Source: Alteromonadaceae bacterium BrNp21-10 (GTDB lineage: Bacteria > Pseudomonadota > Gammaproteobacteria > Enterobacterales > Alteromonadaceae). From it: DNA of 64,000 nucleotides. Where the stretch lies: assembly GCA_030418115.1 (NCBI GenBank), contig JAUHQD010000004.1, positions 211,954 to 275,953 of the forward strand, given 5' to 3'. Within the stretch, counting starts at the first letter, position 1; each line of letters begins with the position of its first letter. The translations under genes and the position numbers were made by a program. Below the pieces are notes generated by a model. That model made no database searches. It was not told the DNA's origin and saw only the letters and a list, made by a program, of their open reading frames with translations. This document shows, piece after piece, positions 11,949-20,697 of this stretch.

Positions 11949-12728
11949 TTAGCTGGCAGGTTGAATTTTACTGCGGCGAAGAATTTCACCGGCTAACGCC
12001 AAATAGGCCTTAGCACCGGTAGACGATTTTTCGTAATACATGGCAGGCGTGCCAAAACTGGGGGCTTCTGCCAGTCTAACATTACGCGGAATTACTGTAC
12101 GGTACACTTGCGCGCCAAAATGACGTTTTAACTGCTCAGATACATCATTGGCTAAGCGATTGCGCGGATCGTACATAGTTCGCAGTACACCTTCAATGGC
12201 TAAATCAGGATTGACCACTGACGCTAACTTACGAATAGTATCCATGAGTGCGGTTAAACCTTCTAGCGCATAATATTCACACTGCATGGGGACAAGCACC
12301 GAGTCTGCAGCCGCCATGGCATTAACTGTTAATTGGCTTAACGAAGGCGGACAGTCAATGAAAATATAATCATAGTAATCACGAATAGGCTCAAGCGCTT
12401 TACGCAATCTAGATTCCCGAGCAAATACTTCCATAAGTTTAATTTCGGCTGCAGTCACATCACTGTTAGCAGCAATTAAATGGTATTTACCAGTGGTTTC
12501 TTTGATAACGACGTCATCAAAAGGTTTTTCTTCGATTAACAATTCATAACAGGTTGCGTCGACGTTGTACTTATCAACACCGCTACCCATAGTGGCGTTA
12601 CCTTGAGGATCAAGATCAATCAACAGTACTTTACGTCGGGTTGCTGCCATTGACGCAGCAACATTAACAGCCGTCGTAGTTTTACCTACGCCGCCTTTTT
12701 GATTAGCAATTGCAATGACCTTTCCCAA
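11949..12728 (-). CDS. parA: Chromosome partitioning ATPase ParA (Soj type)
   Basis: The 259-residue Walker-type ATPase has the deviant Walker A loop KGGVGKTT at residues 11-18, with signature Lys11, and the second Asp motif DLDPQGN at about 38-44. It binds DNA without a separate N-terminal HTH, so it is the chromosomal (type Ia-like small) form. With ParB and parS it segregates the origin region. It is 18 bases downstream of rsmG, in the conserved rsmG-parA-parB order. Confidence 0.97.
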   Translation of the reverse strand: MGKVIAIANQKGGVGKTTTAVNVAASMAATRRKVLLIDLDPQGNATMGSGVDKYNVDATCYELLIEEKPFDDVVIKETTGKYHLIAANSDVTAAEIKLMEVFARESRLRKALEPIRDYYDYIFIDCPPSLSQLTVNAMAAADSVLVPMQCEYYALEGLTALMDTIRKLASVVNPDLAIEGVLRTMYDPRNRLANDVSEQLKRHFGAQVYRTVIPRNVRLAEAPSFGTPAMYYEKSSTGAKAYLALAGEILRRSKIQPAS

Positions 12729-12746
12729 AATTCCAGCCCGTAATTT

Positions 12747-13385
12747 TTAATTTTTTATTATTTTAATCAGGTGCCGCTCACCCTCTAAACCGGAAACCTG
12801 TAAGGCAGTAATTTCCGTTACCGAAAATCCATCAGGTAAGGTGCTGATTTCACTTTGCGGTAATTGACCTTTTAGTGCTAAAAAAGTCCCCTGTGAATCT
12901 ACCAGATGCTGGCACCAGTGCAACATATCTTTTAACGATGCGAAGGCTCGACTGATGACTCCATCTAGCTCAATTTCAGGTTGGTATTGTTCTACGCGGG
13001 ATTGTACTGGCACAATATTTTTCAAACCCAGTTCATATCCAGCTTGTTTCATAAAACGCACGCGTTTTCCCAAACTATCCAATAACACAAATGTTTTATC
13101 TGGATTCAAAATAGCCAAGGGAATTCCTGGTAATCCTGGGCCAGTGCCAACATCAATATAATGCTGTTTATGCAAATGCGGGGAAACCACAATAGAATCC
13201 AAAATATGTTTAATTAGCATATCTTTAGGATCACGTACCGAGGTTAAGTTAAAGGCTTTATTCCACTTATCAATTAACTGCACGAAATTTACTAGCAACA
13301 CTTTCTGTGCATCACTAACAGTGAGTGGCATAGATTGTAAATGCTGATCCAATAATCCTAATAACGTTTTATCTACTGCAATCAT
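12747..13385 (-). CDS. rsmG: 16S rRNA (guanine527-N7)-methyltransferase
   Basis: The 212-residue SAM-dependent methyltransferase (GidB) modifies G527 in the 530 loop of 16S rRNA. The SAM motif is [15 protein letters not shown] (about 79-93), and VISRAFASL (about 143-151) is also characteristic. The ATG at 13385 shares one base with the last base of the mnmG stop, so the two are translationally coupled as in many gammaproteobacteria. Confidence 0.97.
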   Translation of the reverse strand: MIAVDKTLLGLLDQHLQSMPLTVSDAQKVLLVNFVQLIDKWNKAFNLTSVRDPKDMLIKHILDSIVVSPHLHKQHYIDVGTGPGLPGIPLAILNPDKTFVLLDSLGKRVRFMKQAGYELGLKNIVPVQSRVEQYQPEIELDGVISRAFASLKDMLHWCQHLVDSQGTFLALKGQLPQSEISTLPDGFSVTEITALQVSGLEGERHLIKIIKN

Positions 13386-15274
13386 TAGGCTGATTTTCTC
13401 AACAAACCTTGTTTTTTCAAGTATACCAACAATAACGATATCGCCGCTGGAGTAATGCCTGAAATACGCGAAGCCTTACCAATGGTTTCCGGTCTAGAAT
13501 CTTTTAGTTTAGATACCACTTCATTTGATAAACCAGATATTGTGGAATAATCAAAATCGACAGGGAGTAAGGTGTTTTCGTTACGTTGTGTACGCGCAAT
13601 TTCATCATACTGGCGTTCGATATAACCGGCATATTTGATTTGAATTTCAACTTGTTCCGCAGCCTGAGGATTACCCAATGCTGGTCCTAATGATTCTATT
13701 TCCATTAATTTTTGATAGGTCATTTCCGGCCGACGAATAAGCTCTTCTAACGAATTTTCTTTGGTGATCGGATTTTTTAGTAACGGGTTAAGGTCAGCTA
13801 CTGCTGGATGATCAGGATATACCCATTGTGATTTAAGTCGCTGACGCTCTAACTCAATGGCCTCTAATTTATCATTAAACGCTTGCCAGCGCTCATCATC
13901 AACTAAACCTAATTCTCGACCTTTAGCAGTTAAACGAAGATCTGCATTATCTTCACGTAGCAATAAACGATATTCCGCACGACTAGTAAACATCCTATAG
14001 GGCTCTTTAGTGCCCATAGTCGATAAGTCATCAATCAACACGCCCATGTAAGCTTCATCGCGACGTGGGGTCCAAGCTTCTTTATTTTGTGTTTGCAGTG
14101 AGGCATTCATGCCAGCAATTAAACCTTGTGCTGCAGCTTCTTCATAACCGGTTGTACCGTTGATTTGTCCAGCAAAGAATAGCCCTTGAATAAATTTGGT
14201 TTCAAGAGATTGTTTAAGATCACGAGGGTCAAAAAAGTCATATTCTATCGCATAACCAGGTCGCACTATGTGTGCATTTTCAAAGCCTTTAATTGACTGT
14301 ACTAACGCTTGTTGTACGTCAAAGGGTAAGCTGGTTGATATCCCATTAGGATAAACTTCAATGCTGTTTAATCCTTCAGGTTCAACAAAAATTTGATGGG
14401 AAATTTTATCAGCAAAGCGATGGATTTTGTCTTCAATAGAAGGACAATAACGTGGTCCTATACCTTCAATTACGCCGGTATACATGGGTGATCTGTCTAA
14501 TCCAGCGCGGATAATGTCATGAGTTTTTTCATTGGTGTGGGTGATATAGCAAGATATTTGTTGTGGATGATCTTGTTGTTTACCCATAAAAGAAAATACC
14601 GGAGTAGGGAAGTCTCCCGGCTGTTCCTGCATTTTGGAAAAATCTAAGGTGCGTGCATCCAATCGTGCTGGGGTACCGGTTTTTAAGCGATCTACTCTAA
14701 AGGGTAACGCGCGTAAACGTTGTGACAATGCATTTGAAGGTGGATCTCCAGCACGGCCGCCTTGAAAGTTATCCAAACCAATGTGAATAATTCCACCTAA
14801 AAATGTACCTACCGTCAGTACTACCGTGTTAGCACTAAATTTTAAACCCATCTGTGTCACTACACCAACTACACGATCATTCTCGACGATGAGATCATCA
14901 CAAGACTGTTGAAATAGAGTTAAATTGGTTTGGTTTTCTAAAAAACGACGTACATAATTTTTGTACAAGGTTCGGTCAGCTTGACCACGAGTTGCTCTTA
15001 CTGCAGGGCCTTTACTGGAATTTAACGTTCTAAATTGAATACCACCATGGTCAATGGCTTTAGCCATAACACCACCAAGAGCATCAATTTCTTTAACTAA
15101 ATGACCTTTACCAATACCACCGATAGCGGGATTACAGGACATTTGTCCTAATGTTTCGATGTTGTGTGTGAGTAATAAGGTTTTCGATCCCATTCGCGCA
15201 GCCGCTAAAGCTGCTTCGGTTCCAGCATGACCTCCACCAACGACAATGACATCAAATTTTTCAGAATAATACAT
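13385..15274 (-). CDS. mnmG: tRNA uridine 5-carboxymethylaminomethyl modification enzyme MnmG (GidA)
   Basis: The 629-residue FAD enzyme works with MnmE to make the cmnm5/mnm5 group on wobble U34 of several tRNAs. The FAD Rossmann motif [11 protein letters not shown] is at 12-22, with [12 protein letters not shown] at about 47-58 and the GTFLGG motif near 156. The C-terminal helical domain that contacts MnmE is present ([30 protein letters not shown]). Length is typical. It lies at the left edge of the predicted oriC, as gidA does in E. coli. Confidence 0.98.
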   Translation of the reverse strand: MYYSEKFDVIVVGGGHAGTEAALAAARMGSKTLLLTHNIETLGQMSCNPAIGGIGKGHLVKEIDALGGVMAKAIDHGGIQFRTLNSSKGPAVRATRGQADRTLYKNYVRRFLENQTNLTLFQQSCDDLIVENDRVVGVVTQMGLKFSANTVVLTVGTFLGGIIHIGLDNFQGGRAGDPPSNALSQRLRALPFRVDRLKTGTPARLDARTLDFSKMQEQPGDFPTPVFSFMGKQQDHPQQISCYITHTNEKTHDIIRAGLDRSPMYTGVIEGIGPRYCPSIEDKIHRFADKISHQIFVEPEGLNSIEVYPNGISTSLPFDVQQALVQSIKGFENAHIVRPGYAIEYDFFDPRDLKQSLETKFIQGLFFAGQINGTTGYEEAAAQGLIAGMNASLQTQNKEAWTPRRDEAYMGVLIDDLSTMGTKEPYRMFTSRAEYRLLLREDNADLRLTAKGRELGLVDDERWQAFNDKLEAIELERQRLKSQWVYPDHPAVADLNPLLKNPITKENSLEELIRRPEMTYQKLMEIESLGPALGNPQAAEQVEIQIKYAGYIERQYDEIARTQRNENTLLPVDFDYSTISGLSNEVVSKLKDSRPETIGKASRISGITPAAISLLLVYLKKQGLLRKSA

Positions 15275-15862
15275 TTACAACCTCACCATTAAACACAATC
15301 CCAAGGTACAAATTGGGGCGCATATTCTATAGATTTTATTACCATAAAGAAATGATTAAAAATCATGCAAATTATTATCTACGTTTGCTTATTATTATTA
15401 GATCTTTATATATCTTTACTTATTATTATTATTATTAAGCAAGCCGTTTTTATGTATAAAGCCATTAAGTTGTTTAATTACAATAAGTTATACTAATTTC
15501 AATACTGTTCATAGAGTAGTTGTAAGTGCGTATAGCTTGGGGGTAACTCGCTACTTTATCCACAGGGGTAATTTTCATAAAAGTTATTAAATCTATAAAC
15601 AAGGGTTACTAACAGCTTTATTGATAGTTTATGCACAATAGCTATAAATATACTTTTATTATTGTTAATAACTTCAATGAAAGATGTGCAGTTAATATTT
15701 TATGCTTAGCAATAGTTTGCTGTTAAGCCATATACCTGAATAGATAGCTTGCAAATGATTACTGGAAATTGATGGACGGTACTTTATCTACAGGGTTGTG
15801 GATAAAGTACTTTTAACAAGAAAAAGGGGTGTTATTTAGGTAAAAATTAATTGGAAAATATT
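15275..15862. other. oriC: Predicted chromosomal replication origin (oriC)
   Basis: A gene-free region of 588 bases lies between mnmG and the mioC-dnaT-dnaC operon, where oriC lies in E. coli and Vibrio (gidA-mioC interval). Next to mnmG is an extremely AT-rich stretch (15369-15440) with TTA repeats and GATCTTTATATAT at 15401, resembling the 13-mer unwinding elements. DnaA boxes lie at 15556-15564 (TTATCCACA), 15629-15637 (TTATGCACA), 15784-15792 (TTATCTACA, one mismatch) and 15797-15805 (TGTGGATAA, minus). The order unwinding element then boxes is the same as in E. coli. Only one GATC is present. Confidence 0.85.
15779..15810. repeat. Inverted pair of DnaA boxes in oriC
   Basis: Arms 15779-15792 and 15797-15810 are reverse complements with one mismatch (GTACTTTATC core, four-base loop). 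Each arm contains a DnaA box, so two DnaA molecules would face each other at the dnaC side of the origin. Confidence 0.75.
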
Positions 15863-16681
15863 TTATTTAAATTGATTAGGTACGTAAGTATTTGTCGTAT
15901 CTGATGATGAATAACTATCATCAATTAGACCTTTTCGACGGCTAGGACCAGAAAATTTTACTTTATAGGTATCATATTCTTTGATTGATTCGAAACAATA
16001 TTGCCCTAATGCCTTCTCTAGATCGGTTAAATTATGGTTAGTGATAAGAATAATATTCTTTTTATTCACTAACCGCTGACGCATTAGATTGCCTAACCAG
16101 CTTTGAGTATTCTTTTTCAACATACTTTCATTTACGCAAACTTCGTCGAGTATGAGCAAATCTACATTGAGTAAATCTTGGTTCACTTCGCGAAATTTTT
16201 CGCCAATATTGTCTTGGGCAGTGTAATCAAAGGAAGAAAAACGCATTTCTAACAGTGTTGAAAGTTGTCGATAAAGCACAGAAATTTCGTATTGGTCAAT
16301 AAGTTCATGGGCTATAGCCCCGGCAATATGTGACTTTCCACGGCCATAGTCCCCGTAAAAAATCATCATATGTGAGCCACTTTGCCGCCAGTCAGGATCC
16401 TCATGGGCGGCGATAAAAGATTTGGCAATGCTAATGGCTTCTATAACATCGTCACTGTCTTCAATTAGATTATTGAAGACCCAATTAGGGTTTAAGTCAG
16501 AGCGGCCGTGGATATTCTGTATGCGCTGTATTTTAGCTTGCTGCTGAATAAGGGCCACATCTTTACTGGCCTGTTGGTCGTAGCTTTTACGCAGCGTTTG
16601 ATAATCTGTTAGCTGATCATTGGTTGGTTTTTTGCCGAGTAATTTGGCTAACTGACTAATTTTATTGTTTATGTTTTGCAC
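15863..16681 (-). CDS. dnaC: DnaC-like replicative helicase loader ATPase
   Basis: The 272-residue AAA+ protein resembles E. coli DnaC, which loads DnaB at the origin. Walker A GDYGRGKS is at 110-117 and Walker B DLLILDE at 174-180. ITNHNL at about 212-217 resembles a sensor 1 segment. The DnaC-type N-terminus (IHGRSDLNPNWVFNNL, 58-72) precedes the ATPase core. It starts at GTG 16681 with GGAGAAA upstream and overlaps the end of dnaT by 20 bases, so the two are translationally coupled. Being directly beside oriC is unusual, since E. coli dnaTC is far from oriC. A phage-derived loader is possible, but base use looks like the neighbours. Confidence 0.85.
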   Translation of the reverse strand: MQNINNKISQLAKLLGKKPTNDQLTDYQTLRKSYDQQASKDVALIQQQAKIQRIQNIHGRSDLNPNWVFNNLIEDSDDVIEAISIAKSFIAAHEDPDWRQSGSHMMIFYGDYGRGKSHIAGAIAHELIDQYEISVLYRQLSTLLEMRFSSFDYTAQDNIGEKFREVNQDLLNVDLLILDEVCVNESMLKKNTQSWLGNLMRQRLVNKKNIILITNHNLTDLEKALGQYCFESIKEYDTYKVKFSGPSRRKGLIDDSYSSSDTTNTYVPNQFK

Positions 16682-17318
16682 TGTATTTCTCCACCAATTT
16701 TTTGGCGTTATCGTCTACTTCTATGCCAGCTTTTTTGCTTACTAGTTGATTACCTATACGCTCTAAAGGTTTATGGCCATAGGCTAAACGTTGCTTTTTA
16801 ATCTGTTGTACAAATTTTTGTGTCCATTGAAATAAGGTGAAATTGGACTCGGGTCGGGTTAGCCAATAGGCTATAAATTCACCGACATCGGAATCACTAT
16901 ATTCCTTTTCAATAAGGCCAACCAGTGTAGCAAGTTCATTAAACAGTTGCTGATTAGGTTGCCAGTTTGCCAGCATAGGACTCCATTGCAGATGTAATTG
17001 CTGAAATTTATTATCACTGGTGGCTAATAGAGGTAGTAGTAGTTGTTGGCCATTATGACTTAAGTGTTCTTGTTGTTCGCCCTGATAACTAACTAAACCT
17101 ACATCCACTAATTCTTTAATAAGTGTGTTGATTTGTCGGCCTAAACTAATGATATCTTTTTTACTGTTTAGTAGTGCTTTTAGCGCTTTGTAATTAAGAC
17201 TTTCACTTAGAGCCGATTGAGTATTAACAGTTGGTCGTAATCCCAGACAATACAATACTCTGGCTTCGTTGCTCAAAGCTTGTTGTAGGGCATTAAGTTC
17301 AGCTTGGTTTAACGTCAT
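16662..17318 (-). CDS. dnaT: DnaT-like primosomal protein
   Basis: The 218-residue protein has an N-terminal winged-helix-like part (about 1-80). The DnaT single-strand DNA-binding domain follows at about 113-180, with NWQPNQQLFNELA, FIAYWL and FQWTQKFVQQIKKQRLA, the pattern of E. coli DnaT (WQP, FIAYW, QWQQKL). DnaT hands over DnaB-DnaC during PriA-dependent restart. The gene begins 1 base after the mioC stop and overlaps dnaC by 20 bases. The pairing with dnaC supports the call. Confidence 0.82.
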   Translation of the reverse strand: MTLNQAELNALQQALSNEARVLYCLGLRPTVNTQSALSESLNYKALKALLNSKKDIISLGRQINTLIKELVDVGLVSYQGEQQEHLSHNGQQLLLPLLATSDNKFQQLHLQWSPMLANWQPNQQLFNELATLVGLIEKEYSDSDVGEFIAYWLTRPESNFTLFQWTQKFVQQIKKQRLAYGHKPLERIGNQLVSKKAGIEVDDNAKKLVEKYSAKHKQ

Positions 17319-17319
17319 C

Positions 17320-17763
17320 TTAGTTACGTACTAGAGGTAGTAGGGTTTCTTCAAACCAGATTAAGGCTTCTTCTTCTGGAATTGGATGGAATAATACATC
17401 AATGAATTTACTTTCGCCTATCTGCTTAGCATCTGCTTCTTGCAATATTAATTGCATGGTTTTTGCCCCTTGGCAAAAAGTGTCGTAGCTGCTGTCACCT
17501 AAACCTATTACGCAATATCTTACATCTGTTAAATGTTGGTTTTTTAGTTGTTTTGCGAATGCTTGAATATTGTCAGGTAAATCACCGGCCCCATGGGTAG
17601 AGGTACAAATACACCAGATAGAATCGGTTGAAATTGTCTTTAGATCAGGTTTTAGATGAATATTATTGGTTATTGATAATGAATTGAGTTTTTCCGAAAG
17701 TTCATCGGCAACATACTCACTGGCACCTAACATTGAACCTACAATAATTTCAAACGCTTGCAT
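17320..17763 (-). CDS. mioC: Flavodoxin-like protein MioC
   Basis: The 147-residue protein matches E. coli MioC in length and fold. The FMN phosphate-binding loop is VGSMLGASE (8-16), followed by TSTHGAGDLPDN (54-65) and IGLGDSSYDTFC (85-96). In E. coli mioC lies next to oriC and its transcription into the origin is repressed by DnaA. Here dnaT and dnaC are inserted between mioC and oriC in one operon. I see no consensus DnaA box just upstream of the mioC start. Confidence 0.93.
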   Translation of the reverse strand: MQAFEIIVGSMLGASEYVADELSEKLNSLSITNNIHLKPDLKTISTDSIWCICTSTHGAGDLPDNIQAFAKQLKNQHLTDVRYCVIGLGDSSYDTFCQGAKTMQLILQEADAKQIGESKFIDVLFHPIPEEEALIWFEETLLPLVRN

Positions 17764-17897
17764 TGAAAATGATCTAATTAATAAGGATTTTAATAATTGT
17801 ACATGGCTTGTATGTTGTTAACTATCAGGGTTTGTTTATATTTATTATGCAGTGTTAGTATTGATTGAATTTTCACCATACTGGGTTGGGTTTCAAA

Positions 17898-18731
17898 ATG
17901 ATCAATGTTAAAAAATTTAGCGTATTTTTATTGTTCACTTTTCCTTTTTTAGCCTTGGCTAACACACCATTTTTAGAAAAGATTTGGCAGACAGAAGCAG
18001 TTTTAGCTGTACCTGAATCGGTTTTGTATGATGCCAAACGGCAAATATTGTATACCTCTAATATTGATGGCAAGCCGTGGGAAAATGATGGTAAGGGCTC
18101 AATAAGTAAAGTTAGCTTGGATGGTAACGTTATTGATGCCAATTGGGTGAGTGGTTTAAATGGACCTAAAGGTATGGGCCTTAATGGCAACCATTTATAT
18201 GTCACTGATAATGATGCAGTAGTAACAATAGATATTGAAGCAGGAAAAGTCGTAGATCGTTTGGTTATTCCCAATGCGGGCACTATAAATGATTTAAGTG
18301 TGGCAGCTAATGGCACTATTTATTTTACTGATTCAAAACTGGGTGATATCTACACTTTAATTAATGGCAAATTAAGCAAAGTTATTACCGGGCGAGAAGG
18401 TTTAAATGGAGTTTTGCACAGTGATGGGGAATTATTGTTTGTAGATAGCGGTGTATTGTATTTAGTCAATGGTGATGGTTCTATTCAAGCAATAGCAACC
18501 GGCATGGAAGGTCGTACCGATGGTATTGAACGGATTGATGCTAACTCATGGTTAGTATCGTGCTGGTTGGGTACGGTTTATCATGTGACCCGTGCTGGTA
18601 AAGTGACGTTATTACTTGATGGTCGACCCACAGAAACAAGTGCTGCTGATTTGGGTTATGATCCAGTGAATAAAGTTGCTTATTTCCCGGGGTTTTTTAA
18701 GAACTTTGTTGCAGCCTACCAACTTAAATAA
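17898..18731 (+). CDS. Secreted SMP-30/gluconolactonase-like beta-propeller protein
   Basis: From the ATG at 17898 the product is 277 residues with a clear signal peptide (KKFSVFLLFTFPFLALA, cleavage after ALA-NT). A TTG 33 bases upstream is possible but would spoil the signal. Repeated blade motifs (ILYTSNIDG, LYVTDNDAV, IYFTDSKLGDIYTL, VAYFPGFFKNF) indicate a six-bladed propeller of the SMP-30/NHL type, probably periplasmic. Substrate unknown. It converges on mnmE with only 3 bases between stops and no hairpin. Confidence 0.75.
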   Translation: MINVKKFSVFLLFTFPFLALANTPFLEKIWQTEAVLAVPESVLYDAKRQILYTSNIDGKPWENDGKGSISKVSLDGNVIDANWVSGLNGPKGMGLNGNHLYVTDNDAVVTIDIEAGKVVDRLVIPNAGTINDLSVAANGTIYFTDSKLGDIYTLINGKLSKVITGREGLNGVLHSDGELLFVDSGVLYLVNGDGSIQAIATGMEGRTDGIERIDANSWLVSCWLGTVYHVTRAGKVTLLLDGRPTETSAADLGYDPVNKVAYFPGFFKNFVAAYQLK

Positions 18732-18734
18732 AAG

Positions 18735-20102
18735 TTACTTACCAATACAAAATGAGCTGAATATTTTGCCTAATAAATCATCGGAACTAAATTCTCCGGT
18801 GATTTCATTAAGGTATTGCTGACACAAGCGTAATTCTTCGGCTAATAGCTCACCGGCTAAGTTGTCTAGTAACTGTGATTTACCTTGTTGTAAATGTTCA
18901 GCAGCGTGGGCAATGGCATCCAAATGTCGACGCCTTGCAAGGAATTGCCCCTCGGTACTACTGCTAAAACCCATACAATCTTTTAGATGCTGAGCAAGAA
19001 TATCGGTACCGAGTTTATTGGCAGCTGACAGCTGTATTACAGGGATGTGGTTAATTACCTGAATACCAATGTTTTCACCAGACAAATCAGATTTATTACG
19101 GATTACCGTTATTTTAAGCTTTTCTGGCAGACGGTCGACAAACTCAGGCCAAATTTCATGGGGATCCGTCGCCTTGGTCTCAGTACTGTCTAGCATAAAC
19201 AGTACGCGATCAGCCTGCTCAATTTCGGCCCAAGCGCGTTCAATACCTATTTGTTCAATTACATCGGGGCTTTCGCGCAGGCCTGCAGTATCAATAATAT
19301 GTAATGGCATACCATCAATATGAATATGTTCTTTGAGTACGTCACGGGTGGTGCCGGCAATATCGGTGACAATGGCGGTATCGCGACCCGCTAAGGCATT
19401 GAGTAAGCTAGATTTTCCCGCATTAGGGCGCCCGGCAATCACTACCTTCATGCCTTCTTGCAATAGGGTGCCTTGTTTGGTTTTGTTTTTTACCTGTTCG
19501 ACTTGTTCAATAATGTGATTTAAATCATTAAGTACTTTGCCATCGGAGAGAAAATCGATTTCTTCATCGGGAAAATCAATGGCTGCTTCAACGTACATAC
19601 GTAAGTGAATAGTGAGCTCAACTAAGCTATGTATTTGCTGCGAAAACTCACCTTGTAACGACAATAGAGCACTGCGAGCAGCTTGTTCTGAACTGGCATT
19701 GATAAGATCCGCAATAGCCTCTGCTTGTGCTAAATCTAACTTATCGTTTAAAAATGCCCGTTCACTGAATTCACCTGGTTTGGCAATGCGAATGCCGTTG
19801 TGCTTAATAATGGTCTTAAGCAACATGTCCATGACAATTTGACCGCCGTGACCTTGTAGCTCTAAAACATCTTCACCAGTAAAGGAGTTTGGACCTTGAA
19901 AAAACAGCGCAATACCTTGGTCAATAATTCGGCCGTTTTCATCATGAAAGGGCAAATATTCTGCCATACGAGTAGCCGGCACTTTACCTAATATAGCTTT
20001 GGCAATATCGGCCGATTGTGAACCAGAAACACGAATAATACCCACACCACCTTTTCCAGGAGCGGTAGCTTGTGCGGTGATGGTTTGATTGCTCTGATTC
20101 AT
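18735..20102 (-). CDS. mnmE: tRNA modification GTPase MnmE (TrmE)
   Basis: The 455-residue GTPase is the partner of MnmG in U34 modification of tRNA. It has an N-terminal formyl-THF-binding domain ([21 protein letters not shown]), the G1 loop GRPNAGKS at 224-231, DTAGLR (G3, about 270), NKSD (G4, about 336), and the catalytic C-terminal CIGK. The start is conserved. It is divergent from nothing and lies 9 bases after yajQ on the same strand. Confidence 0.98.
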   Translation of the reverse strand: MNQSNQTITAQATAPGKGGVGIIRVSGSQSADIAKAILGKVPATRMAEYLPFHDENGRIIDQGIALFFQGPNSFTGEDVLELQGHGGQIVMDMLLKTIIKHNGIRIAKPGEFSERAFLNDKLDLAQAEAIADLINASSEQAARSALLSLQGEFSQQIHSLVELTIHLRMYVEAAIDFPDEEIDFLSDGKVLNDLNHIIEQVEQVKNKTKQGTLLQEGMKVVIAGRPNAGKSSLLNALAGRDTAIVTDIAGTTRDVLKEHIHIDGMPLHIIDTAGLRESPDVIEQIGIERAWAEIEQADRVLFMLDSTETKATDPHEIWPEFVDRLPEKLKITVIRNKSDLSGENIGIQVINHIPVIQLSAANKLGTDILAQHLKDCMGFSSSTEGQFLARRRHLDAIAHAAEHLQQGKSQLLDNLAGELLAEELRLCQQYLNEITGEFSSDDLLGKIFSSFCIGK

Positions 20103-20111
20103 TTTTTTGTA

Positions 20112-20594
20112 TTAATCTCGGAAATTATTAAATTGAAAAGGTTGACCTAGGTCGGCTTCTCGCACAACTGCCATAGCTTGCTGTAAGTCATCACGCTTTT
20201 TACCGGTTACGCGCACCTGATCACCTTGAATTGAAGCCTGCACTTTAATTTTTGAATCTTTAATGGCTTTAATTAATTTCTTCGCGGTTGGTTGTTCAAT
20301 ACCTTGTTTAAATACAATAGTGCGTTTGACTGTTCTGCCCGAGCGCTCGATGTCTTTTGATTCCATGCTACCGGCATCTACTCCGCGTTTTACACAATTT
20401 GCACGTAGAATATCTGTGAGTTGCTGTAGTTGAAAATCAGCGTCGGCTTTAAGTACCACGGTACTCTCTACATATTCGAATGAGGCTTCCACACCGCGGA
20501 AGTCAAAACGGGTGTCTAATTCGCGATTACTGTTATCAACGGCATTTTTTACTTCTACGTCATTAATTTCCGATACGATATCAAAAGAAGGCAT
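20112..20594 (-). CDS. yajQ: YajQ family nucleotide-binding protein
   Basis: The 160-residue protein has the two-domain YajQ fold, with conserved ends [10 protein letters not shown] and [12 protein letters not shown]. Family members bind RNA or cyclic di-GMP; some act as c-di-GMP effectors, so a regulatory role is possible but not shown by the sequence. It lies between the yidC terminator and mnmE. Confidence 0.95.
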   Translation of the reverse strand: MPSFDIVSEINDVEVKNAVDNSNRELDTRFDFRGVEASFEYVESTVVLKADADFQLQQLTDILRANCVKRGVDAGSMESKDIERSGRTVKRTIVFKQGIEQPTAKKLIKAIKDSKIKVQASIQGDQVRVTGKKRDDLQQAMAVVREADLGQPFQFNNFRD

Positions 20595-20656
20595 AGTCTG
20601 TTCCTGCTTATAAAAAGAGTTAAATACTCAGTTGAGTCGATAAACGATATATAAAA

Positions 20657-20680
20657 AAGCCCACTTAATAAAGTGGGCTT
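20657..20680 (-). terminator. Rho-independent terminator of the rpmH-rnpA-yidD-yidC operon
   Basis: Arms 20657-20666 and 20671-20680 (AAGCCCACTT / AAGTGGGCTT) have a four-base loop. On the minus strand a run of T follows. It lies 18 bases after the yidC stop and separates that operon from yajQ. Confidence 0.9.
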
Positions 20681-20697
20681 AGTATTAGTTATTTTTA

